From: Myxococcales bacterium
GTDB taxonomy: Bacteria; Myxococcota_A; Polyangia; Polyangiales; Houyiibacteriaceae
Length of the DNA: 14,016 bases
Assembly: GCA_013002645.1 (NCBI GenBank)
Contig: JABDJF010000314.1
Location: 1 to 14,016, forward strand
Reading direction: 5' to 3'
Under the pieces are notes generated by a model, which worked only from the letters and a program-made list of their open reading frames with translations, ran no database searches and was not told the origin of the DNA. Made by a program: the position numbers and the translations under genes. Shown here one piece after another: positions 1-6,130 of the stretch. The number at the start of each line of letters is the position of its first letter. The stretch's first letter is position 1.

Positions 1-90
1 CCAACGGCAGGCGGCAGCGCGAGCCCGAAGGGCGAAGCCCGGCGCGAATGCGCCGGCAAGGCGGAGCGCAGCGACCGCCGCGCCAGGGAG
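1..90. repeat. REP-like palindromic intergenic segment
   Basis: This G+C-rich stretch is built of consecutive small inverted repeats. A perfect 7-bp stem CCGGCGC/GCGCCGG lies at 39-45 and 50-56 with a GAAT loop. A 5-bp stem GGCGG/CCGCC lies at 60-64 and 75-79. A CCC-GAA-GGG mini-hairpin lies at 24-32. Strings of short stems with purine-rich loops and no clear gene are typical of repetitive extragenic palindromes in large G+C-rich genomes. Only one copy is in the window, so its repeat nature is inferred from its form. It could also be the 3' end of a transcript entering from the left. Confidence 0.4.
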
Positions 91-96
91 GATTAC

Positions 97-164
97 GGGT
101 GGGGGTGGGCGGGGCGGTTCAATCAAAACGCACCACGCCCCGGTTCCTGCAACCACCCCCCACC
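97..164. other. G-quadruplex motif inside a large imperfect hairpin
   Basis: At 97-114 the plus strand reads GGG-T-GGGGG-T-GGG-C-GGGG: four G-runs separated by single-base loops, which is the textbook arrangement of a very stable G-quadruplex. The same bases can instead pair downstream. CGGGGCG (110-116) is exactly complementary to CGCCCCG (136-142), and GGTGGGGGTGGG (98-109) pairs with CCACCCCCCACC (153-164) apart from minor imperfections. Either structure would lie in the 3' region of the minus-strand histidine kinase transcript that ends at 297. No T-run follows on either strand, so an ordinary intrinsic terminator is not clearly present. Confidence 0.5.
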
Positions 165-178
165 ACACCCGCGGCAGC

Positions 179-296
179 GCTCACACTGACACCGCCACTG
201 ACGCTGACGCTGACACTGACGCTGACACTGTCCCTGACACTGACACTGCCACTGTCCCAGACACTGCCCCTGCCACCGCCCCTGCCCCCGTCCCTG
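179..296. repeat. Degenerate hexanucleotide repeat array (CTGACN/CTGNCN)
   Basis: About 118 bases are made mainly of CTGACG, CTGACA, CTGCCA, CTGTCC and CTGCCC units on the plus strand, giving strong strand asymmetry (C rich, G poor). The array stops at the stop codon of the histidine kinase. The same ACTG-R/C-C unit reappears inside the Ser/Thr kinase gene at about 4822-4882, where it encodes Thr-Asp/Thr-Gly/Thr-Ala pairs. Here one plus frame would read as Asp/Thr/Ala and then Pro/Ala residues, but I see no supported gene and treat the array as an intergenic simple repeat. Confidence 0.6.
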
Positions 297-1667
297 CTAA
301 ACCGCCGCGGGCAGACTCACCTCGAACGCCGCCCCACCCTGCTCCCTATTCGCCGCCTCGATCGCACCGCCGAGTCGCTCGACGATCGTGTGACAGACTG
401 CAAGCCCAAGGCCGGTTCCCTGCCCGGCTGCCTTTGTCGTAACGAACGGATCGAACACCTGATCGAGAATCTCGCGATCGATCCCAGGCCCATCGTCTTC
501 AACGACGAGCTCCACGACACCCTCGCCGCTGTGGGCGCTGACCTCGATGCGGCCCTTGCCGCCAAGGGCGTCCGCCGCGTTGAAAAGCAGATTCAAAAGC
601 AGCTGTCGCAAGCGTTCGTGATCGCCACGGACGCGGGGAAGGTCTTCCTCGAGCGCGACGGCGAGGTCGATGTCGCGAAAGCGATTCTGACGGTCGATGA
701 GCTTGATCGTGTCTGAAACCACCTCTGCGAGGTTGGCCGAGCTTTCGATCCGTCCGCCGGGAATGGCGTCGTTTCTCGAGAAGTCGAGCAAGTCGCGAAT
801 GGTGTGATGGATTCGCTCGGTCTCGCGCTGGATACGGCCGACGAACTCGGTCCCTTCATCCCGGTCGAGGTCGCCGAGCTGCATCAAGTCGAGCAAGCCG
901 CGAATGGCCGCGAGCGGATTTCCGATCTCGTGCGCGACGCCGGCCGAGAGTCTTCCGACGGCCGCCAAGCGCGCGCTTCGAATGATCTGCTCTTGCGCAT
1001 TCGTGAGCTCGGCCGTCGTATGCTCCAGCTCTTCGAGTCGCTGCTGAAGCGATGCACGGTCTTCACGAAGCTGACCGGCCATTTCGTTGAAGGTCGCTGC
1101 TAACCGCGCGACCTCGGCGGCGCCCTGTACGGTTACGCGAGTCCGCAGCCTCCCGGCAGCCAGGCGCTCTGAAGCCAATCTCAATCGGTCGATCGGACGC
1201 ACGATGAAATAGGTCAACAGAACGTAGGTCAGCAGCAGCACCGTCGCTGCCGTCAGGCCGAGGTAGAACAGAAACAGAGCTCGCCTCGCCGCATCGCCGC
1301 GATAACTCGCCGGCACCCACACCCGCAGCTCCAGGCCGTCTCGAGTCCTCACGATCGCGTCAGGATCGCCTTCTAGAACGCCCCAGCCTCTGCGGAGGCC
1401 GTCCGTCCCGTGAATCTCCACACGCTCGATGAGGCCTTGCCCGACCATCTCTGCGATCGGCTCTTCGCGCAGCGCTTCACCCTCCACGCCAGCGCCCGAT
1501 GCAAGCGCCTGCGCAAGCCCCATCGCACGCGTTCGCTGCTCTTCGGCGCGCTCGCTCTCGTCGAGCCTCGCCGTCACGACGCTCAGCAACACGAATGCAG
1601 CGCCGAACGCCACGACGAGCGCGAGCATGAGCTGGCTTCGAAGCCCCAAGCCGAACGAACGCCCCAT
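297..1667 (-). CDS. Membrane sensor histidine kinase (HAMP, HisKA, HATPase_c)
   Basis: A 456-residue inner-membrane two-component sensor that would autophosphorylate a histidine and pass the phosphate to an unidentified response regulator. Transmembrane segments lie near residues 12-34 and 129-156, enclosing a sensor region of about 95 residues outside the membrane. A HAMP linker (about 152-205) and a coiled coil (about 200-232) follow. The H-box reads SAGVAHEIGNPL with the phospho-accepting His246. The ATPase domain has an N-box with Asn363, a DDGPGID G1 motif at 391-397 and GQGTGLGLAV at 415-424. The H-box style is NtrB-like. The ATG at 1667 puts the first membrane helix close to the N-terminus. 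A TAGACT hexamer six bases upstream of this ATG could be a -10 element for a nearly leaderless mRNA, which is speculative. No receiver gene is adjacent, so it is an orphan within this view. The sensed signal is unknown. Confidence 0.93.
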   Translation of the reverse strand: MGRSFGLGLRSQLMLALVVAFGAAFVLLSVVTARLDESERAEEQRTRAMGLAQALASGAGVEGEALREEPIAEMVGQGLIERVEIHGTDGLRRGWGVLEGDPDAIVRTRDGLELRVWVPASYRGDAARRALFLFYLGLTAATVLLLTYVLLTYFIVRPIDRLRLASERLAAGRLRTRVTVQGAAEVARLAATFNEMAGQLREDRASLQQRLEELEHTTAELTNAQEQIIRSARLAAVGRLSAGVAHEIGNPLAAIRGLLDLMQLGDLDRDEGTEFVGRIQRETERIHHTIRDLLDFSRNDAIPGGRIESSANLAEVVSDTIKLIDRQNRFRDIDLAVALEEDLPRVRGDHERLRQLLLNLLFNAADALGGKGRIEVSAHSGEGVVELVVEDDGPGIDREILDQVFDPFVTTKAAGQGTGLGLAVCHTIVERLGGAIEAANREQGGAAFEVSLPAAV

Positions 1668-1727
1668 GCGTACAGTCTACAGCCTCAATCTCTTGACCCG
1701 CCACGCAGCCCAGTGCATGGGGGAATC

Positions 1728-2372
1728 ATGACACGAGGCGCCCGTCTAGGGGTGATCGTAGGCTCGATCCTCGTCCTTTCGTCGTTTGCCGCTTCTGCGA
1801 GCGCGCAACGCACGGGGGACGGGCTCTATGGCCGCTGGGATCGTGGGCTGACGCTCGCGCTCGGGGCGGGCCCTGGGGCCACCTGGCTCGACCGGAAGGC
1901 GGACCCCAACGTCATTGGCGAGGCACGCTTCCTCGTGGCCGATGTCGCGGGGCTGGTGCTTTCGGGACGCTGGGGTCCCGACTCCGGCCAGCACCTGTTC
2001 GTTGGCGTAGACCTCCGCCCGCTCTTTCCGGCGCTTTTCTTTCTCTACAAGCAAACCTGGAACGAGTTCGTGGATTTGATGCTCCAATCGATCTTTTTCG
2101 AGATCGGGCCAGCCTTCGCGCTCGACGGCAAACGAACGACCGGGCTTGGCATCGGCTTCGGATTCGGCCTGCCGCTCTACCGGCCACTGAAAACACTCCG
2201 CGGCCTTTGGCTTCGAATCGCAGCTCGTCATGTGAACAGCGACCCATCTTTTCGAAACACGCAGCCGACGAGCGATCGAAGCCAATGGACGCTCTACACG
2301 ACGTTTGTCGTGCGCCTAGGCTTCAAGTCGAACCTGAGCCGTTGGGAACCGGACCGCTATCGTCACCCCTAG
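1728..2372 (+). CDS. Secreted or outer-membrane protein of unknown function
   Basis: A 214-residue protein that I do not recognise. The ATG at 1728 was chosen because it gives a clean Sec signal peptide: Arg3 and Arg6, a hydrophobic core about 8-22, and cleavage after Ala-Ser-Ala26 before Gln27. A purine stretch GGGGGA lies just upstream. The frame stays open further upstream, but that part is antisense to the histidine kinase and unlikely to be translated. The mature part has alternating stretches rich in Gly and aromatic residues (for example GLGIGFGFGLPLY near residues 140-155) and ends with strand-like segments such as WTLYTTFVVRLGF. This suggests an outer-membrane beta-barrel or a lipid-facing periplasmic protein. 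It is divergent from the histidine kinase (60-base gap) and 36 bases ahead of pyruvate kinase, probably in the same transcript. Confidence 0.8.
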   Translation: MTRGARLGVIVGSILVLSSFAASASAQRTGDGLYGRWDRGLTLALGAGPGATWLDRKADPNVIGEARFLVADVAGLVLSGRWGPDSGQHLFVGVDLRPLFPALFFLYKQTWNEFVDLMLQSIFFEIGPAFALDGKRTTGLGIGFGFGLPLYRPLKTLRGLWLRIAARHVNSDPSFRNTQPTSDRSQWTLYTTFVVRLGFKSNLSRWEPDRYRHP

Positions 2373-2408
2373 CTTGGCCGGTGAACGGAACCCGGCTACA
2401 ACGTCGAG

Positions 2409-3818
2409 GTGAGGCGCACCAAGATCGTCTGCACGCTCGGGCCCGCGAGCGACACGAAGGCGAAGCTCGGCGAGCTCGTCCGAGCGGGGATGAGTTGCGC
2501 GCGGCTCAATTTCTCGCACGGCGATCACGAGTCGCATGCAAAGATGGCAAAGCTGGTGCGCCAGGCCGCGGCCGAGGCGCGTCAGCCGATGGCGATCCTC
2601 GCCGACATGCAGGGGCCGAAGATGCGGGTCGGCAAGTTTGCCAAAGGCCCGATCGAGCTCGCGCAAGGCGACCGCTTCGCCCTCACGACGAAGGAGGTCG
2701 AGGGAAACCAAGAAATCGTCTCGGTCACCCACGAATCATTGGGCGCCGACCTGAACCCGGGCGATGCCATTGCGCTCGACGACGGATTCATTCGACTTCG
2801 AGTCGACCGAGTCGAGAGGGACACGGTGCACACGGTCGTCGAGGACGGCGGCACCCTTTCCAACCACAAGGGACTCAACCTACCCGGCGTCTCGATTACA
2901 GGACCGGCTCTGACCCCCAAGGATCGGAAAGATTTGGCCTTTGCGGCCTCCGTCCTGGAGGCGGACTACGTGGCCCTCTCGTTCGTTCGAGCCGCCGACG
3001 ACGTGCGAGAAGCCAAAATTCTGGCCGGCGACGTGCCGGTCATCGCGAAGATCGAACGACCCGAAGCGGTCGACGCCCTTTCTGACATCGTCGAAGCGGC
3101 GGACGGCATCATGATCGCCCGCGGAGATCTAGGGGTAGAGCTGGGCGCCGAAAAGGTGCCGATGATTCAAAAACGGATCATCCGGGAAACCAATGCGCAC
3201 GGAAAAATCGTGATCACGGCCACTCAGATGCTGGACTCGATGATTCGAAACCCGCGACCGACACGGGCAGAGGCGGCGGATGTCGCGAACGCGGTGATGG
3301 ACGGGACGGATGCGGTCATGCTGAGCGGAGAGACCGCAGCGGGCCGCTACCCCGTGCAAGCGCTGCAGATGATGGATGCGATCATTCGGGAGGTCGAGGC
3401 GGATTACGTCGAAGATCTTTCGCGAGAGTTTCGCGAGCTCAAGGCCGGCGACGAAGAAGACTGGTCATTTGCAAACGCCGCGGCACGCGCCGCCGCCGTG
3501 TTGACCACGCATCTGCCACTCAAAGCGGTCGTGGTGTTCACCCAGCATGGTCGATCGGCGGGCCTGCTCGCGGAGCATCGCCCGCGCGCGCCGATTTTGG
3601 CAATCACCAGTGACGTCCGCGTCGCGCGGCGGCTCTCGCTCGAATGGGGAGTGATTCCGCGAATCGAAGTGCCCCCGGAGTCGCTCGATGAGACGCTTCG
3701 AATCGCCTCTTCTTTGCTCGTGCGAGAGAACCTCTGTCAACGCGGGGAGGCGTTCGCGATGGTGCTTGGCTGGCCCCCTTCGGGACGAACCAATACGTTG
3801 AAGCTCCATCGTCTCTAG
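2409..3818 (+). CDS. pyk: Pyruvate kinase
   Basis: Cytoplasmic glycolytic enzyme that transfers phosphate from phosphoenolpyruvate to ADP, giving pyruvate and ATP. The 469-residue length is normal for a bacterial enzyme. The N-terminus RRTKIVCTLGPAS, beginning at a GTG start, is the family signature. Further signatures are RLNFSHG at 32-38 (nucleotide and PEP site) and DMQGPKMRVGKF at 66-77. The B domain spans roughly 73-170. The active site includes Lys214 and Glu216 in IAKIERPEA, RGDLGVELG at 238-246 with metal-binding Asp240, ITATQML at 269-275 and VMLSGETAAGRYP at 303-315. The C-terminal regulatory domain (about 350-469) is complete. Upstream is the unknown envelope protein (36-base gap) and downstream a Ser/Thr kinase (32-base gap), so co-transcription is likely. 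The ribosome-binding site is weak. The family assignment is secure, but isozyme type and effectors cannot be told. Confidence 0.97.
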   Translation: MRRTKIVCTLGPASDTKAKLGELVRAGMSCARLNFSHGDHESHAKMAKLVRQAAAEARQPMAILADMQGPKMRVGKFAKGPIELAQGDRFALTTKEVEGNQEIVSVTHESLGADLNPGDAIALDDGFIRLRVDRVERDTVHTVVEDGGTLSNHKGLNLPGVSITGPALTPKDRKDLAFAASVLEADYVALSFVRAADDVREAKILAGDVPVIAKIERPEAVDALSDIVEAADGIMIARGDLGVELGAEKVPMIQKRIIRETNAHGKIVITATQMLDSMIRNPRPTRAEAADVANAVMDGTDAVMLSGETAAGRYPVQALQMMDAIIREVEADYVEDLSREFRELKAGDEEDWSFANAAARAAAVLTTHLPLKAVVVFTQHGRSAGLLAEHRPRAPILAITSDVRVARRLSLEWGVIPRIEVPPESLDETLRIASSLLVRENLCQRGEAFAMVLGWPPSGRTNTLKLHRL

Positions 3819-3850
3819 CCCCGTGCTCCCGCATGGACTAGATCGCGCCC

Positions 3851-5089
3851 ATGGAAGAACTGCCGCAACAGATCGGCCGCTACCGAATCGACCGACTTCT
3901 CGGCGCTGGTTCGATGGGGACCGTCTATCTGGCGCACGATGCAGACCTCGACCGGCCCGTAGCGGTGAAAACGCTACGCGACCTCGCTCTCGATCCCGAG
4001 ACCCGCGAGGTTTTCCTCAGCCGGTTTCAAAACGAGGCCCGCGCAGCAGCTCGCCTTCATCATCCCAATATCGTTCAGATATTCGATGTAGGAGACGACC
4101 CGAAGGTCGGCCCCTACCTGGTATTCGAGTACGTTCCCGGACACACCCTGAAGCAGGCGCTCAAAAAGCGCGGTACGCTCTCCCGCGACGAGTTACTGGA
4201 CCTCGCCCAACAGGTCGCCGATGCCTTGGCGACGGCCCACATCGCCGGTGTCATCCACCGGGACCTCAAACCCGAGAATCTGCTGATTACTGGCAATGGC
4301 CAGGTGAAGCTCGCGGATTTCGGAATCGCGCGAATCCCGAACGCAGACCTCACCAAGGAAGGTCAGTTCCTGGGCACGCCGTGCTACGCCGCCCCCGAAA
4401 CGCTGAGAAGCGGCGAGTACAGTGCGCAGAGTGACTTGTTCTCCTTCGGGGCGGTCATCTATGAGGCGGCAAGCGGAGAACGCGCGTTTCCTGGCACCGA
4501 GGCCTTGGCGGTCGCACACAAGGTGATGAGCACGAACCCGATTCCGCCCAGCGAGGCGAATCGGGGCGCGGCGATCCCAAACGCGCTCGACGCCGCCATC
4601 CTTCGTGCGCTGAGTAAGAGACCCTCCGATCGATACGCCAGCGCCAGAACATTCGTATCCGCACTCAAGCAAGCCTACGACGGACGCCGCCCATCGAAAT
4701 CGAGACGTCGACACAGCGGTCTGCCCCTCGCGATGATAGTCGCCGTCGGAATCCTCGTGGCCCTATGGCTCTGGGTTGAGGACTGCAATCCAAGAGCCAC
4801 CAACGCTGGCGGCGGCGCCGATGCTGGCACTGACACTGGCACTGCCGCGGGCGCAGACCTTGGCACTGGCACTGCCACTGCAACCGATGCCGGCCCCGAC
4901 GCGCTCTCTCCTCATGAACGTGAGGAGGCTGCGAAAGACGAGCTGGCGAATGCCCGCACCGCTCTCGAACGTGGGGACCTCGCGGAGGCGGCCGCGGCAC
5001 TCGAGCGTGCGAGCGCTTTCGACCCGAACAACCCCGATATCGGCGAGCTACAGGAGCAAGTGCTCGCGGCGCAGCCCGACGGCGGCTAA
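3851..5089 (+). CDS. Transmembrane Ser/Thr protein kinase with C-terminal TPR-like helices
   Basis: A 412-residue eukaryotic-like (Hanks-type) kinase that phosphorylates Ser/Thr on unidentified proteins. The cytoplasmic catalytic domain spans about 11-275 and looks fully active: GAGSMGTVY glycine loop at 18-26, Lys40 in VAVK, Glu62 in the C helix, catalytic loop HRDLKPEN at 136-143, DFG at 156-158, AAPE ending the activation segment at 180-183, and Asp195 in SDLFSFG. A basic stretch (279-288) precedes one transmembrane helix at about 291-308. Next comes a low-complexity Ala/Thr/Gly/Asp linker (about 317-350) encoded by ACTGGC/ACTGAC hexamers. A helical tail (355-405) containing ARTALERGDLAEA looks like one TPR unit and would lie in the periplasm. 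It follows pyruvate kinase by 32 bases. Its TAA overlaps the stop codon of the convergent lipoprotein gene. No partner phosphatase is visible. Confidence 0.94.
   Translation: MEELPQQIGRYRIDRLLGAGSMGTVYLAHDADLDRPVAVKTLRDLALDPETREVFLSRFQNEARAAARLHHPNIVQIFDVGDDPKVGPYLVFEYVPGHTLKQALKKRGTLSRDELLDLAQQVADALATAHIAGVIHRDLKPENLLITGNGQVKLADFGIARIPNADLTKEGQFLGTPCYAAPETLRSGEYSAQSDLFSFGAVIYEAASGERAFPGTEALAVAHKVMSTNPIPPSEANRGAAIPNALDAAILRALSKRPSDRYASARTFVSALKQAYDGRRPSKSRRRHSGLPLAMIVAVGILVALWLWVEDCNPRATNAGGGADAGTDTGTAAGADLGTGTATATDAGPDALSPHEREEAAKDELANARTALERGDLAEAAAALERASAFDPNNPDIGELQEQVLAAQPDGG
4815..4900 (+). repeat. Hexanucleotide repeat inside the kinase linker
   Basis: Tandem-like units ACTGAC, ACTGGC and ACTGCC make up the codons of the extracytoplasmic linker of the Ser/Thr kinase (Thr-Asp, Thr-Gly and Thr-Ala pairs). 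The unit and strand match the intergenic array at 179-296. Because the repeat is a multiple of three, slippage would change linker length without breaking the frame. Confidence 0.6.
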
Positions 5090-5361
5090 TCGAGCTTGTT
5101 GCTATCGTCCCGGACTGGCTTCCAGCGGCAGTCCTTCCCACCGCCCGTGGTCGCTTTGCACTTGTACATGTAGGTCAGCGTTTGGCCGCAGCCACGGACT
5201 CGCTTCTGCATGGCCGCGTCGTCGACGAACTCGATCATCGAGGCATCACAGTCGAGATCGACCGCAGCAGCGCTTCGTATCTGCTGCGTAGCGGCGGACT
5301 CGTGACCGCAGCCGACGACGAGCGCCATGATGGCTGCAACTAGGATGGATTTGCTCCGCAT
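5086..5361 (-). CDS. Small Cys-patterned lipoprotein of unknown function
   Basis: A 91-residue predicted lipoprotein. The ATG at 5361 gives Arg2 and Lys4, a hydrophobic stretch 5-16 and a lipobox LVVGC with the lipidated Cys18. The frame stays open further upstream, but that part is antisense to the SMUG gene. The mature domain has exactly four further cysteines, Cys38, Cys58, Cys68 and Cys78, spaced 20, 10 and 10. They sit in the pattern DCDA...VRGCGQTLTYMYKC...CRW, which suggests two disulfides in a small compact domain. From memory, many small myxobacterial secreted proteins carry a similar GCG...Y...C motif. It is the last gene of the minus-strand run, 49 bases after the SMUG gene. Its TAG overlaps the TAA of the convergent Ser/Thr kinase (4-base overlap, 5086-5089), leaving no room for a terminator between them. 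Confidence 0.78.
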   Translation of the reverse strand: MRSKSILVAAIMALVVGCGHESAATQQIRSAAAVDLDCDASMIEFVDDAAMQKRVRGCGQTLTYMYKCKATTGGGKDCRWKPVRDDSNKLD

Positions 5362-5410
5362 CTCCTCGGACCCCCCGGCGCAGCATAGCGCATCGTTGCA
5401 GGGCGCGCGC

Positions 5411-6124
5411 CTAGAAGTCGATGCCCAAGCCCCGAAGGTCGCTTTCGGCCTGTGGCGCCCAACCGCGATTGGCTTTCGGACTTGCAGGGCTGGGGTGGAG
5501 GACGGTGCCGATGGCAGGCCCCCCACCGCCCAGCGCAGCACGCGCGCGCTTGGTTGCCCATGCACCCACGCCGACGACTCGCGTCGGCGAGAGGATCTCG
5601 ACGGCCTCGCGCAGCGCTTGGTCGCATGCAGGCAGAAGCGCGGCACGCTCGTCGGGTGAGAGCTTGTCGGGTGTGCGATTGCGACCCGTCGATTCGACGA
5701 AAAGCAGCGGGCAATAGTTGACGACGAAAAACCTCGAAAAGAACCGTTCGGGCGTACCAAAACGGTCACGCGCCCAACCCCAGAGACGGGAGCCGCTGAC
5801 CTCCGACCGCGCGCAGTCGAAGCCGAGCACGGGGCGCTTTGGATGCTCCCTGGCAGGACGATCGACGGGGGCTTCAATCCTCATCCAATCGCGGACGAAG
5901 CCCACGTCGCCAAACGGGACGCCCGTCTGACCCATGCCGAACGGTCCGGGGTTCATCCCGACCAAGACGACCTCCTTCGTGCCCGAGCCGAAGCGACTCA
6001 AATAGAGCTCGTGCGGGCGCTTTGCGTATTGAAGCGGATTGTAAACGTGCGTGACCGGTTCAGCGAACTCGAGCTCGGAGACGACGCGACTCAGTGCGCG
6101 CGAGGCTTTGACGAGCTCGGTCAT
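5411..6124 (-). CDS. SMUG-type uracil-DNA glycosylase
   Basis: A 237-residue DNA-repair enzyme of uracil-DNA glycosylase superfamily family 3 (SMUG1 type). It removes uracil and some oxidised pyrimidines from DNA to start base-excision repair. Motif 1, VGMNPGPFGMGQTGVPFG (55-72), is nearly the same as the SMUG1 signature, with Asn58 as the expected catalytic or water-positioning residue. Motif 2, HPSPASP (210-216), holds the conserved His210 of the DNA-intercalating loop. NYCPL with Asn136 fits the uracil-recognition asparagine. The length matches the family and both ends look complete. The ATG at 6124 lies 6 bases after the cysteine synthase stop, so the two are almost certainly translated from one mRNA. 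The family assignment comes from motif recognition and is strong. Confidence 0.92.
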   Translation of the reverse strand: MTELVKASRALSRVVSELEFAEPVTHVYNPLQYAKRPHELYLSRFGSGTKEVVLVGMNPGPFGMGQTGVPFGDVGFVRDWMRIEAPVDRPAREHPKRPVLGFDCARSEVSGSRLWGWARDRFGTPERFFSRFFVVNYCPLLFVESTGRNRTPDKLSPDERAALLPACDQALREAVEILSPTRVVGVGAWATKRARAALGGGGPAIGTVLHPSPASPKANRGWAPQAESDLRGLGIDF

Positions 6125-6130
6125 CCCTGG

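Noticed and set aside
2..442. Plus-strand frame open from the window edge, reading as Thr/Asp/Ala- and Pro-rich sequence over the hexamer array and ending at TAA 440-442, as if the tail of a secreted protein
   Set aside because: Its first 90 bases are palindromic repeat-like sequence and its last 145 bases are antisense to the well-supported histidine kinase. No start codon or family motif is seen, and open antisense frames are common at this G+C content.
48..716. 222-residue plus-strand open frame
   Set aside because: Low-complexity Leu/Thr/Pro translation of the repeat array followed by sequence antisense to the histidine kinase; no recognisable domain.
1693..1721. TTGACC as a -35 promoter element for the envelope protein gene
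   Set aside because: No convincing -10 hexamer is found at 16-18 bases downstream, so the match is likely chance.
1410..1727. N-terminal extension of the envelope protein gene
   Set aside because: It is antisense to the histidine kinase and would bury the clean signal peptide that begins at 1728.
2377..2396. GCCGG/CCGGC stem between the envelope protein and pyruvate kinase genes
   Set aside because: Only 5 bp with a 10-base loop and no U-run; such stems occur often by chance in G+C-rich DNA.
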